A stretch of 64,000 nucleotides of DNA from Ectobius pallidus (GCA_964059195.1 CAXKWD010000006.1:14500530-14564529), one strand, 5' to 3'; counted from the first letter of the stretch, positions 23,620-35,335 are shown. Notes: generated by a model not told the origin, from the letters alone. Made by a program: numbers and translations.

Positions 23620-23960
23620 CTCAAGGGCAATAGACAATTCTTCAGCAAGCTAAAGGAGTATTATCTAACTTATTTTATGGAACCCGCAGGATCATTGCCG
23701 CGCTTACCTGAGCCCGCCATTCAACCCCATTCTGTGCTAGCTCCATCCAGCCATCCCTCGCAACTCCTACTTTCCTTAAATCTGTCCTAATATTGTCCTC
23801 CCACCTACGTCTAGGTCTTCCAAGTGATTTCTTCCCTTCGGGCCTACCAGTCAATATTTTTGAGATAATGTCTTTCCTCCCCCGCGTCCAACCTTTTCAT
23901 CCTCCGTGATTTAATTACCTTTACTATATCCGGTGAAGAGTACAAGGGTATGAAGCTAGT
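23620..23960 (-). pseudogene. LINE reverse transcriptase tail, antisense
   Basis: Same family as 13807-14325. The 3' tail (GGCAATAGACAATTC, TTTTATGGAACCC) is followed, reading left to right on the plus strand, by the antisense of the GRPRRRWEDNIRTDLRK-type segment. A shortened stretch near 23880 lacks part of the upstream coding. It lies just outside the right end of element K. Confidence 0.75.
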
Positions 23961-24205
23961 CATTAATTGCTCTTAAGCCTATCAATTCCTTGTATAAGTT
24001 TATTTGAAGAAGAATGTATCATGCTTGGGTTTTTGTGTAGTAAATACAATGGCGGTCATGCGCATGGCATGTGTCCCATGTAACACATTCACATGTAAAG
24101 AAATGTTAACACAGTTAAGACCTTTATTATTAAAGTATTTTATTAGATTTGTGATCTTTTATCTTCTTATAAATGTAACATATTCTGCCTTGTTATTGTG
24201 TACTA

Positions 24206-24956
24206 CGAGGGTTGGTCAATAAGTAAGGTCTCCAACACTCTAGCCCAAGCTCATAACGTCGGACGAGAGATTTGGCACCACTGCCATGTCCCGCTATCTC
24301 TCCTCTTTCAAACGAGCCATTGCTGAAGCCGCTGAACATTTTAGTGTCCGAGATAGAGCTGTTTGAAATGGATCTCCCGATTTCCGTCCCCGCCAAGTGC
24401 GCCTACGCGAAGTCATACGGTTTCTTACTGCAAAAAAAGTTCCGCCGATTGAAATTCACAGACAGCTTTGCGAGGTTTATGGAGAGGGATGTATGGACAT
24501 AAAACAATTTGCGTAAATGGGTTCGTGAGTTTAAACAGGGCCGGACAAATATTCATGATAAAGAACAAAGTGGGAGACCAACAACAGCCGTCACAGATAA
24601 GATGGTGGCAAAAGTCGATGAATTGGTGCGACAAGATCGACGCGTAACTACCCATGAAAGTTGTTTATTACTTCCTGACATTACTAAAGGTTCCATACAG
24701 ACCATTTTGAGTGACAAATTGATATTCCATAAGGTTTGTGCGAGGTGTGGTCGCGGAGGCCGCACTTGGCGGGAACGGAAATCGGGAGATCCATTTCAAA
24801 CAGCTCGGTCTCGGACACTAAAAGGTTCAGCGGCTGCAGCAATGGCTCGTTTGAAAGAGGAAAGATAGCGGGACATGGCAGTGGCGCCAAATCTCTCGTC
24901 CGACGTTGTGAGCTTGAACTAGAGTGTTGGAGACCTTACTTATTGACCAACCCTCG
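24206..24956 (+). mobile_element. Foldback mariner-like transposon (M2)
   Basis: Both termini read CGAGGGTTGGTCAATAAG and are flanked by TA. The inverted repeats are about 205 bp long (24206-24412 against about 24750-24956) with few mismatches. The middle keeps the N-terminal, DNA-binding half of a transposase. The right arm is therefore an inverted copy of the 5' end that has replaced the catalytic half and original 3' end, the mirror image of M1. Confidence 0.9.
24410..24760 (+). pseudogene. Mariner transposase, DNA-binding half, broken
   Basis: The frame reads EVIRFL...PPIEIHRQLCEVYGE, the first helix-turn-helix of mariner transposases. After a one-base insertion near 24510 it continues with KWVREFKQGRTNIHDKEQSG and RPTTAVTDKMV, then a second helix-turn-helix region (VDELVRQDRRVTTHESC...GSIQTILSDKL). 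It ends where the inverted arm begins, so all three catalytic Asp motifs are missing. It could at most bind DNA, and the frameshift makes even that unlikely. Confidence 0.88.
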
Positions 24957-25159
24957 TAGTAACAAACAATTCATATTTCAGCCATTCTTCTGCAAAATTT
25001 TCAGGATTTTCTACTATCCTAAAAATATGAAAATAATCTTATTTTACTGAAAGCAGAATATAGCATTAATAAACTAACAAAAATTTACGAGAAATAAGAA
25101 ACTGACTATTCAGCTCATGAGCCAGGTTTTTGAGCAAGAATGTGTTAAAGTGATATTGA

Positions 25160-25507
25160 TTTTTCTTTTGATTTTAGCCCCAAAACGGTTGTATGGCAAC
25201 TTGAAAGTGGGAAATAAAATATCCCATAAAGACAGTAAAATGCTATGTTGCCGGAATTTCTGTTTCTTATTTCAACCCCTACAAGGCCGCGGTGTGTAAT
25301 AGTAGTGGGTTGCAAAATTCTAAATCCTGTATGAGTGATAAAAGCCATATCTAGCGTTTTTTGAGGAATATATCTTCGCTTCAAACTCTTGATCCCTATA
25401 TATAAGGACTTACAATTTGTAAATCAAAAGTCCTCCATAATTTAAATTTGAATTACACGCAAAATAGGCCCTACAAAACTCGGGCTACGCCGGGCCTTTA
25501 AAACTAG
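25160..25507 (+). mobile_element. Helitron 3' part (copy E6)
   Basis: The sequence ends CTAG before T, the Helitron 3' rule, after a GC-rich imperfect hairpin (CTCGGGCTACGCCGGGCC). It aligns with the 3' half of the complete copy at 60829-61643 through GGAATTTCTGTTTCTTATTT and TGCAAAATTCTA. The 5' part is missing. Confidence 0.6.
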
Positions 25508-25808
25508 TAATAGATAAAAGCGAAAACTTCTCAGGGGCAAAATAAGTTATAAAATATATTTGATATGTCTTTAAAATAAGAGTTCTGGCGTTACTTCCAG
25601 TTAAACCAGAAGTCAAAAAATTCGGTATGCAATTTTTGAATTCTCAGTAGGCCTATACGGTTATTCCAATGAGCCGAGTTTCATATACTATACAATTTAT
25701 TTAGGTTTTGCGTTTTCTATCCCTTAAACTTTTAGTTTACTGTAGTGTTCATTTTGTTTTTCTAACTTATTTCCATTCCCAAGTCTCTGCTATACTTGGT
25801 CCACGATG

Positions 25809-26499
25809 TCTACGCAGCAAAAGTAAACAACAGACTTGCCTTGACTAACTGTGTCCTTTCGTTTCATTGGTTAATCGCACCAGTTCATACTTCATGATAG
25901 TGCGACCAGCTCAGTCAGATGTTTACTTCCATTCCGCACACATCGTACAATTATTTATATCTTATGTGATTGTGAAAACATAAGTTCTGATAAGTGAGTT
26001 GTTTGCTTTCGTATTTATATCACACATGTTTTACAACATATAGGCTATCTAGCAAACAAGATTTCATTTGTTTTTGTATTTGTCTTCACAAATTTGTTGA
26101 TTCTGAAGGAAAACAAGTGACATAAGTTACTAAATCGAAGCGTATTTTATAACATAATTAATTCCTTGTACTTTTCATTTACATAATATGTGATTAAGTA
26201 CACCACATACTGTAAGTAAAAGTAATAGGAATGGCCTACAGAAGACAAAAGCGAGCCAGAGCCTTAAGAATTTACGTCACCAATAAAGAAACGTGCGAGG
26301 AAAAGGTTTGTCGAGCGGCTAGAATGATTGTAGATATATACAAAACATTGGGAATCGAACCAAGGACCCTTGGCGCTTGATCTAAAAAAAAAGGAATATC
26401 AATTAATTTTACTGTGTATAATCGACTAAACAGTCTCAAAACCGAACTCTTGTGAACTGTGTTTTGTACTTTCACATTCGGTTTACTTTTGCTCCATAC
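25809..26499. mobile_element. Inverted-repeat element R, copy R1 (unfilled)
   Basis: The right terminus is the inverse of TGTATGGAGCAAAAGTAAAC, which is the left terminus of R2 (47056). R1's own left end has drifted (TCTACGCAGCAAAAG). R1 and R2 align along their length. R1 carries at 26146-26153 a single TTTATAAC, the site duplicated by the hAT in R2. About 70 bp unique to R1 (26340-26410) contain GGGAATCGAACC, a B-box complement. No coding capacity. Confidence 0.75.
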
Positions 26500-26570
26500 A
26501 CATCTGCAGTTGTTTACACGTCAACAGTACAGATATATTAGGTTTAAAGTGTCAACATTTAACTTATTAA

Positions 26571-27196
26571 TTGACCTGGGATTTTAAGGCAAATGCCTAT
26601 TTTGTTCCTTATGAAATAATATGGCATTTTTTAAATATGTGGACGTTTCATGATAATTCAAGTACGTTTATAGAATTTTATAGTGCCCTAAAATGCCTAT
26701 TTGGACCTTTATAGCCAATTTTATTGCCTAAAATGCCTATTTTGTACATTTAAAATAAAATTCAACTTCTGTAATTTTTAAAATCTGGTAATGGACACCC
26801 CTCAATGAAAAGATGAACAGCAGAGGTGGCTTTTTCACAGAAACTTGATTATTCCAAACAGTTGTCGCTAAAGGAATGTTGACTGACGAAGGAAGGGGAG
26901 GATTAAGGAGGAAAGACTACTATTTCAAGTCACCAGTAAGTGAATATAGTTCGTGATGCCTAATTTTGCAGTTAATTCTGTTAAGAATAGGTTTACCACG
27001 TTTCTTGCCGTTAAAAAAAGGCCATGTTACAGTTTAGGTATATTGTAATATTTTAAAGTCTGTTTTCTATCCATTTACACATTTTTGAAGCATATTTTAA
27101 GTGCCTGTTTTCTCTTTTAAAAGCCTGTTTATTTGTATTTAAAGCCTATTATAGGTGCCTAAAACTAATTTTTTAGAGCCTAAAATCCCAGGTCTA
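26571..27196. mobile_element. Nonautonomous hAT (family hAT-B), copy 1
   Basis: The ends TTGACCTGGGATTTTA and TAAAATCCCAGGTCTA match copies at 32362 and 45040. The interior repeats AAATGCCTATTT in both orientations. The target duplication is not clear in this copy. Confidence 0.8.
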
Positions 27197-27272
27197 ATAA
27201 TATGGTACTGATTATAGGTCATTATAACGGAATATGTAAAAAAAATGTACTTCTTTAATGTTTAATTATGTC

Positions 27273-27338
27273 TGCGGACCATCTACACCATCTTCGCGGA
27301 CCACCAATGGTCCGTGGACCATAGGTTGAGAAACGCTG
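27273..27338 (-). mobile_element. hAT terminal fragment
   Basis: On the minus strand CAGCGTTTCTCAACCTATGG, then GTCCACGGACCA. This is the common animal hAT terminus of the CAGNGGTTCTCAACC type, known from memory of hAT families. Only one end is visible. Confidence 0.55.
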
Positions 27339-28320
27339 CTCTAGACCACCGCATCCGACTTGGATCAAGTATAGTACAGATATATTAGATAAAGTGTCAA
27401 CATTCTCCTTATTAAATACCCAGTTTGGGTCAGTTCTCTGTAAAATACTGTTCTCGCCATTGTCCATGTGGTTCGAACAAAGCTGTGGATGTGTGTAAAA
27501 AGTGCACTTAAATGCGTAGTGAAGCATAGTAAAAACTGAAAATGTGCATGTCACTATATCAACAAATAATATTGAATACTTTCCTGTTGTGTTATATTTG
27601 ATAGTATCCTTGTTTTAATTGAATCGAACAACCTTAATAAATATTTATCGAATGGAATGCGTGCATGCTAGGCTGATATGTGAATAGCATTAACTGCACA
27701 AACAAAACTATATTGATATTATATAGCGCGCGTCACTCATTATGGCCTCATAATTAATACTTTAAGTAATGGCGATCCAATAAATATTATAACCATCGTG
27801 ACTAGGTAAAATTTTAACATCGCATTACGCAGCATATTGCATAAATAAACATCATTTGAATCTTGTTGTGTTTTATGTAATTTCTTCCGTGCATCGACAC
27901 ACTTAGAAAATTGTTAAAAGTCGAAAATTAATTAATATTTACAGAATTCAGTTTTTAATAGAGATGGATTCTCTATGCTTTCGATTCTCGATAAGTATCG
28001 ATATCGAGCGATATCGTTATGGATAAACTCGATACTTTTGCAACATTTTATATTTTTTATGTCAGAAATTTATTTATTTAAATTATTTTAAAATTACATA
28101 AATACATACATAATATTTAAAGTCCTGAAACCCCGAAAGAGAAGGAGCTCGTGCTCGGGGGCAATTCCATGAATAGATTTACATGTTTTACATTATTTAA
28201 ATATATTTTAAACCTAAAATTACCTAAAACTAAATATACAAAATATTATGAAATAGTACTAGAGGAAAAGACAAAAGCTAAGAGTAAAGGCATGACTGAT
28301 TGATATAAAAATAAAGTTCC
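27339..28320. other. No recognised gene
   Basis: Starts with a 42-bp near-copy (27374-27415) of the sequence to the left of the hAT at 26571. A palindromic TCGATATCGAGCGATATCG lies near 27997-28015. The rest is AT-rich and unassigned. Confidence 0.4.
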
Positions 28321-28480
28321 TTTCTAGAAGTAGCAGAATTAAAAGTTTAAGGCCACATGTCTTCAACTCAACTTACTTTTTCAACGCTATGTTAATAGTT
28401 ATATTTATGAGTTAATATTGTCAACTTTCTAGAAGTAGCAGAATTGAAAGTTTAAATGCACATGTCTCAACTCAAATTTC
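28321..28480 (+). repeat. Local direct repeat, 105-bp spacing
   Basis: TTTCTAGAAGTAGCAGAATT begins at 28321 and again at 28426. Each is followed by AAAGTTTAA and CACATGTCT...CAACTCAA. Two units only. Confidence 0.7.
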
Positions 28481-28859
28481 AAAATATCAGGCAGCAGATA
28501 CAGCAAGAAACTTAGGCTCGTTTTACCTGTAAAAGTAAAAGGACCTTTCTTGCGAATTTTTACAATGTGCTGGCGCCAGAATTCGTGAAGTAGAAATTGT
28601 GTTTACAAAATTTTATTTTATAATTTTATCTCCATGATGAAGTATCAAGAATCTAGTTTCGAGCATCAACAGAAAATCTTAAAATTGACAATATTTTTTT
28701 GAGAAGCCATTACAAAGAGAACTGGAACAATATTATCCTTTCGTAAAATGTAAATTGTAGGAGAGAAAGGATAGATGCTCGCTTATTGAAATGACCCATA
28801 GTCCACACGTGCGTATAGAATTGTTGTTAATTCCGTATTTTTATGTCCATTTTGGAATA

Positions 28860-29573
28860 ACGCCAGATAATGAAGGTTGTGTTGTGATTTGTGTATTTTG
28901 ACAGCACCTTCGTTTCATAATGCTCACTAAGAAAGGATTTTGAAATGTTTTTATTTTTAATGCCAAAAATCAAATGTTTTTGAGGATACTTAATACCTTT
29001 TTACACAGAATTATCAAATTCAATATACAGTTCTCATGACGCCAGTGTATTGTTGGCAGTATTCACAGGTAGCTTTGGAAATAAATGATACGGGACTTTG
29101 ACAAATTAGAGAAGCTATCTATAGAATTCAATGGTGTAAATAAATATTGAAGAATGAAATTAACGAAAATAATGCACAATGTGATACAGTCACGTAACTT
29201 TCTCTGCCCTGGACGTAGAGAATAGCATTTTCTTACTTCACATTTTAACGTAAAATAAGAAGTCGTATTGCAGGGACAGCATTTTCAGTTGTTTCAGTCT
29301 GAGTGTGTGCCAACGAGTATGCCATATCAGAAGTCGGTAAAAAAATTATACCACTAATATGTTATTCATAGCTGTAGGCTTTGTATTTTTAGTTGAGAAA
29401 TATGGATGTTTATCATAGGCCATAAGCACGTAAAAGAATACAAAATACGATGGAACATTTTTGTAAAAACAATGTCAGTGTTAATAAATATAATGTTTTA
29501 ATTATTTTTGTGTTAAATAAATAATTTAAACATCTAGTAAATAATCGTGGGCGAAGCCGCGGGCACCTGCTAG
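28860..29573 (+). mobile_element. Helitron, nonautonomous (copy E1)
   Basis: The 3' end has the imperfect hairpin GGGCGAAGCCGCGGGC and then CTAG before T. The upstream sequence (CTCACTAAGAAAGGATTTTGA, TGCCAAAAATCAAATG) matches copies at 36546 and 60829. The 5' terminus is not clearly visible, so the start is approximate. Confidence 0.6.
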
Positions 29574-29803
29574 TATGTTTATGTAGACCTGTGGAATGTA
29601 TAACTCTGTCGAAATTTTGCAAAAAAGACAAATGAAATGTACTACATAGGCTGTATTTTAAGACATGTTTAACTGAAATCATTAATCTTCAATGTTACTT
29701 AGTAGTCTAGCTGTGTGAGTTACCGAGTAACTCATTAACGTAGCCTACATCGACAAGAATAAAATACACGTGAGGATGTTGAACTTGCTGTCCTACTTGT
29801 GTA

Positions 29804-31285
29804 CAGTCAAACCTCCTTATAACGATATTTATGGGACCTAGCGCATTGTATCGTTACTAGCAGGTGCCCGCGGCTTCGCCTACGATAATTAATTGAAAAA
29901 TTAAAAATTAAGAGTATAATAATTATTAAGGCATTATATTTATTAACACTTGCACGCGAATCATTCCTAAACTAAACCATTAATAATTAATGAAACAGCT
30001 TAAATTCCGACTTTAGAGTACATTCCACGATTAGAAAGAGCCGCCTGGGAAAGCGATCTCAGATTTGATTATGCAGTTCCAAAGCTAACTGTGAACACTG
30101 ATAATACCATTGCCTTCTAGACTCTATTACTTTTGTGTAATTCTCGAGACGGCGGTGGATAATAAGTATCGTTTCTCAACTGTTTGTTGACAAATGAATA
30201 TGATGTGAATTTTATTTGATAAATTCATTGTAATTTTCAGAAACTATATAATTTTTCAAAGGAAGGAGTTTTGTTTGGATTTTTGTTGTCCGCGATACTT
30301 TCAGGGTTAAACTATCAATATAGACCTATTATGGCTGGTTCCCGCGACTTCACCCGCCATTATTAATTGACTCCAGGATTTTAAAGAAATTTACACTAGC
30401 AGTTTATTAAAAATGTTTGAGGTTCAGCGCTATGAAAATTGTAAGTAACAATAAAATTAGAATATTTGTTCATAGTGTTCTTTTCACTTAGGCCTTATAT
30501 AATAAAGAAACGGTTTTCCTAATTTTGTACTCGTCGTGAAAGTTTACACTGCGAGAGACGAACATCGCCGAGTATACCCGATGTCTCACGAAGTGAGGGA
30601 GCGAAGGAGCACGCTATTTAGGTCCGTTGAATTGTATAATAGTAGATATGAGGGTTATTGTTATACTGAGGAGGTTGTAATTTAACACGTATGCATGCAG
30701 AAAACTGTGCAATCTAGATCTATAGGGTAATTCATGGAACGGACATGCGAAGAAGTAGAACGCTAATTTTGTTACTTAACTTACTGACTTCCATTGAATT
30801 GTAACCACTGCTTTGATCCTAGCCATGTCTCAGAAATTTCAAACTCGTAGTTGGTGGGAAGAGAGAAGAGAAAGACAAGCAAATTCAACGCATAGCTAAG
30901 GCAAAACTAAAACAGTTGCTCCTAACTCACAGTATGTTTTTGCCCACATAACGAATAATTTTAGCCTCAGTGATCCTATTTTCCAGCCCTCGTTAACTTT
31001 TCTTTTTTGGAATTCCTAAGAAATGTAACAGGTATCAGGCACCCAGAAAACAATATTGGTGGCTGGGAAGGATACTGATCTGATACCAGCTACCATCCAA
31101 AGAGCTAAGCTGCTGGTTTTGTAGTAACAATTCAACCTCCAAATATCGTTATAAAAGGGTGTTTCTAAAATAGCTTCATCGTTATATAACATTCTTAGGA
31201 TAGAAAATTCGCCGGTACGAAACAAAAATATTGTTATAAGCGGGTTTAACGTTATATCGATCTTCGTTATACAGAGGTTTGATTG
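29804..31285. mobile_element. Tigger/pogo-like element, filled by a Helitron
   Basis: The termini CAGTCAAACCTCCTTATAAC and its near-inverse (CAATCAAACCTCTGTATAAC) are flanked by TA. CAGT(C/T)(A/G)AACCTC...TATAACG is the usual Tigger/pogo end. Extra CGTTATA motifs sit near the right end. No transposase is recognisable. About 790 bp of the 1482 are the inserted Helitron at 29857-30646. Confidence 0.75.
29857..30646 (-). mobile_element. Helitron, nonautonomous, complete (copy E2)
   Basis: On the minus strand it starts TCTACTATTATACAATTC after A and ends CACCTGCTAG before T. TC...CTAG between A and T is the Helitron rule. A GC-rich imperfect hairpin precedes the end. It aligns over its length with E3 (62365-63067). 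No Rep/helicase sequence. Confidence 0.75.
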
Positions 31286-31380
31286 TATTTCATTCAAATA
31301 ATTTGTTGTTGATTATGTGTTTTCCGGTGAAATGTACATGATTTAGTATTAACGACACTGCAGTTGAGAAAATGTTAGCT

Positions 31381-31953
31381 TTAGGGCCTATATTACCACC
31401 TGCCGACAATTCCTCCCGATATGTGACTTCCAGATAGCTTAACTAGAAAATATCTTGTAAAACCACGCTGAACTGCTATCGGGAAGAACGCAGTAAAATT
31501 TTGTAAAATGGTCCTTAGCTGATTGAGCAAAGAGGTGTGTTTGTTATAGTTTGGTAGGCGTCCGCTAGGTATGGCAGCTCGGATTTGTATTTCTACAATT
31601 AAATTACACAATAACATATCGTTTTAAGTGCATTAATCGATTTGTGCAGTTCTATCTCATTCATAAGTGAGCAAAAAATGACATTTTTGTGTAAATTAAA
31701 TCTTCCGGCATCAGTTCTAAAATTGAGGTGGCCAGGAAGCTTCGGCGTGCTGCCATATTGCTTCTACCAAGCTTCCCTAGCTAGCAGCTGGAAATTTGTC
31801 AGCCACCCCATCCTCCTGCTAGCTTATCTGGAAGTTGTCTTGCCAGACAGATTTTGTCAGGAGATCACAATACGCAATTCTTGGCCAACTTTCAGATATG
31901 TTTTCTATCTGGCAGATAAATATGATATCAGGTGTTCGTCGTACAAGCCCTTA
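31381..31953. mobile_element. Inverted-repeat element H, copy 1
   Basis: Starts TTAGGGCCTATATTACCACC and ends with the inverse of TAAGGGCTTGTACGACG. Most of its length matches copy 2 at 40582-41024 (shared CTGCCGACAATTCCTCCCGA and GGTGGCCAGGAAGCTTCGG). The TAGGG-type end hints at hAT, but no target duplication is clear. Confidence 0.65.
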
Positions 31954-32361
31954 AACTACAAGTTTGAACGTTTCTTGCATGCTGTCGGGTGTGTGTATTG
32001 AGGAATTTGTTATTCCCAATTGAGTCACTTGACTATTCATGTGTAGGGTAGTTGTTCTAGCGCAAACATTTACTCATTCACTACATTGGGTTCCAGACAA
32101 CATGTCCTGAATATTCAACCCCCAATTTCGTTAAGTCAGTGTTAGGTTTGGCCTCGGTCAATAATGAGCAGCAGAGCGGGATAATGCTAGCTCATGACTG
32201 AAGAAATCTTATTATGAAGATCACAGGTCACTTAGAAACAAAGGAATTGATTAAAATTATTTATAGGAACAAAAGGTAACGGACAGTTCAATTCCCGCTC
32301 CTTGCTAGTTTAGTGACCAGTAGGTTGACGGTGAGGCCTTTTCTGCAACATACGACATCGT

Positions 32362-32785
32362 TAGACCTGGGATTTTAAGGCAAATGCCTATTTTGTTCCT
32401 TATGCAATAGCATGAAAATTTTTAAATATGTGGACGTTTCATGGTGAATCACTTACATTTATAGAGTTTTATAATGCCCTAAAATGCCTATTTGGACCAT
32501 TAGAGCCTATTTTACTATTTTGTTGCCTAAAATGCCTATTTTATGCATTTAAAAAAATTCAACTTCTGTAATTTTTTACAATCTTATAATGGACATCCCT
32601 CAATGAAAAACAACAGTACAGGTGTTTTTTTCACAGAAACTTGATTATTCCAAACAATTGTCGCTAAAGAAATGCTGACTGACAGGAAGTGCCTATTTTC
32701 TCTTTTAAAAGCCTATTTACTTGTTATAAAAGCCTATTTTAGGCGCCTAAAACTAATTTTTTTAGAGCCTAAAATCCCAGGTCTA
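32362..32785. mobile_element. Nonautonomous hAT-B, copy 2
   Basis: The ends TAGACCTGGGATTTTA and inverse are flanked by a perfect 8-bp duplication, GACATCGT (32354-32361 and 32786-32793). It is an internally shorter version (424 bp) of the family. The next element starts six bases after its right duplication. Confidence 0.9.
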
Positions 32786-32798
32786 GACATCGTTTATA

Positions 32799-34103
32799 CG
32801 AGGGACGTCCACAAAGTAAGTTTTCCTGGGTTCGTTTACAGAAACAAATCTCAGTTTCAAGTAAATCGTTGTTGCAACAGATATAGCAAGTGTTCAGCTA
32901 TTTTCCAACATATTCGCCACCGGAATTGACACATTTGTCATGAGATCACGAAGGCAGTGCACCAATATAAAAGAGCAACGTTTTAAGAGCAGTACATTTG
33001 GAGCCTAGCTTCTTGAACAGTGTTCGTATTTAATTATTAGGGCAAGGTATGTAATGACCAGGGTTCGGATGTTTATGACCTAAAAAGGTGGAAAATATGA
33101 CTGCGAAAATGACTAGTATAAAATGACTAAAATATGATCTAGTAAAATAAAGTATTTAAAAAAATAGATGTTCCAATTTAAAACGCTTAAAGACACTAAA
33201 TTCTTACATCACATGAATTCAATCAGATAATCACTTTTTAACAATTTTGGTGATTTACAGTTCTACGTGTAATGAACTTCTATTTTTAAAGAATTTTCTC
33301 CTGCTTGCTCGCTTCATCAGCTCCAAATACTCGAAATATTTTGTTGACCCTGCGTGTCCCTATAAAATATGAGCAGTTGCATTAATTTTAAAATTTAAGT
33401 TACTATTAATTTGGTATAAACATTAAATTAATGAGGTAGGCCTAAATTTCAAATTTAACTCGACCATGTACTACATACACTATTATTGTGCTCTTTTACC
33501 AAATATTTGACTGAAATATGACATTAAATTACAAATATGGTCAAAATATGACCAAGACCACAAAAAAGTCCAAAATATGACTTTATATGCAAGATAAAAA
33601 CTGTCCGATTAGGATAACAAGCGTGCAATTCGTGTTTAATTTGTGTCTTTGGTGAGGACGGAGATCAGGATAATAATATGACATGTCATAAACATCCGAA
33701 CCCTAGTAATGGCCAAAGAATAATATTTATTACCTTAAATGTTTAAACACCTCCTAGTCGAACTTTTGCAGGAAGCTTGCTGGGAGGTGTTTAAAAAACC
33801 ACCCTACAACCCGGATCTCGCTCCAATTGATTTCCATCTTTTCCTACACCTCAAGAAATGACAGAGAAAAACAAAGAGGCGGACATGGTTGCCACACTAT
33901 GGTTCAAATCCCAGGCGGCAGACTTCTTCCACACAGGTATTCAAACGTTGGTCTCATGATATGAAAAAGTATCAATTCCGGTGGCAAAAATGTTGAAAAA
34001 TAGCTGAACACTTGCCGTATCTGTTGTAATAAACATTTCCATGAAATTGTGTTTTTGTTTCTGTAAAGGGCCACAGGGAAACTTGCTCAATGGAAGGCCC
34101 ACG
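32799..34103. mobile_element. FBm foldback, interrupted copy
   Basis: The left arm (32799 to about 32943) begins CGAGGGACGTCCACAAAG after TA. The right arm (about 33748-34103) ends at ACG before TA. The right arm has an in-frame PPYNPDLAPIDFHLFLHLKK ending in a stop, the third-Asp region of a mariner transposase. Between the arms lie unrelated sequence and a whole hAT-A (33059-33705). Both arms belonging to one original insertion is likely but not proven. Confidence 0.65.
33059..33705. mobile_element. Nonautonomous hAT-A, copy B
   Basis: The ends CAGGGTTCGGATGTTTATG and inverse are flanked by GTAATGAC and GTAATGGC, an 8-bp duplication with one change. It aligns with copies A, C and D. Confidence 0.88.
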
Positions 34104-34450
34104 TATGAGTATACACAGTATAGAATTTATTAGCCATCTACTTGTTTTTATACGAATTTGTCTATTTTTCTTTTGTGTTATGTTATTTATCTGTGTTTAA
34201 AGTTTGAAAGAGGTGTATGTTGGTTGTAGGTTATGAGAAATCAATGCTAGAGCCAAGGTAATGCTGTGGTAGGTATCTTAATTAATAATACGCTAATTAG
34301 AGCAATTTCCGATAAAGCAGGATATTACGTAAGTGCACATGACCCCACATATTCAATGCATTCTCACATTACAAGACTCGTGCCTCTCCCTGCAGTTAAA
34401 TAATTGTGCTTTCTTCATCCCATCAGTCAAGAACATTCAAATTTATTTTC

Positions 34451-34992
34451 AGTTTAAAAAAAGAGTTCTATTTATTTTGAAACTTAATTGTACTCAAATT
34501 AAAGTTCAAGTGCCTTTTGGCTCAAGTTTTTATTCCAAATTACTTTGTAGGCTTGTCTTATTTTGGTCCATTAGACAATCACTATTCACATTAAAAACGA
34601 GTTCTATTTATTTTGTAACTTAATTGTGCTCAAATTTAAGTTCAAGTGCCTTTTGGCTCAAGTTTTCATTCCAGATTACTTTGTAGGCTTGTCTTATTTT
34701 GGTCCATGAGACAATCACTATTCTCATTAAAAACGAGTTCTTTTTTTTTAAAACTTAATTGTGCTCAAATTAAAGTTCAAGTGCCTTTTGGGTCAAGTTT
34801 TCTTTCCACATTACTTTGTAGGCTTGTCTTATTTTGGTCCAAGAGACAATCACTATTCACATTAAGAACGAGTTCTATTTTTTTAAACTTAATTGTGCTC
34901 TAATTAAAGTTCAAGTGCCTTCTGGCTCAAGTTTTCACTCCAGATTACTTTGTAGGTTTGTCTTATTTTGGTCCATGAGACAATCACTATTC
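34451..34992. repeat. Tandem array, four 135-bp units
   Basis: AACTTAATTGT(A/G)CTC recurs at 34481, 34617, 34752 and 34886, giving periods of 136, 135 and 134 bp. Each unit contains AAGTGCCTT(T/C)(T/G)GG(C/G)TCAAG and a CTTATTTTGGTCCA segment. Open frames across it are products of the periodicity. Confidence 0.9.
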
Positions 34993-35206
34993 GTCAGAAA
35001 CAACTGGTCACAACCACGGTACTTGAGACTAGTAGGCAGGCTAGTTTTAAATGTATTTCATATCTGTACCCACTTAATTTATGCAAAAGCTAAACCATTT
35101 CGTAACTGTATCATTTCATAATAAAGAATTGCTCAAAGAGGCAGTAACTGTGTGACTGATTCCTGCCTGATAAGCTACGAATTCTGAATGATTAAATTGT
35201 AGCCTA

Positions 35207-35335
35207 CACGACATTCCGGTGGTAAATGTGTTGGAAAATAGCTGAATACTTGTTGTATCTGTTACAATAAACGTTTCCATTTTATTGTGTTTTGTTTCCG
35301 TTAATGGCTTGTGGGAAAGTTACTTTATGCACGCG
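35207..35335 (-). mobile_element. FBm right-arm fragment
   Basis: Matches the last 130 bp of FBm copies: CATTCCGGTGGTAAATGTG, then AATAGCTGAA, ending in GCACGCGCG. The rest of the element is absent. Confidence 0.65.

Noticed and set aside
34333..35121. Overlapping plus-strand frames with repeated peptides
   Set aside because: They follow the 135-bp tandem array; the peptide repeats mirror the DNA repeats and there is no start or splice context.
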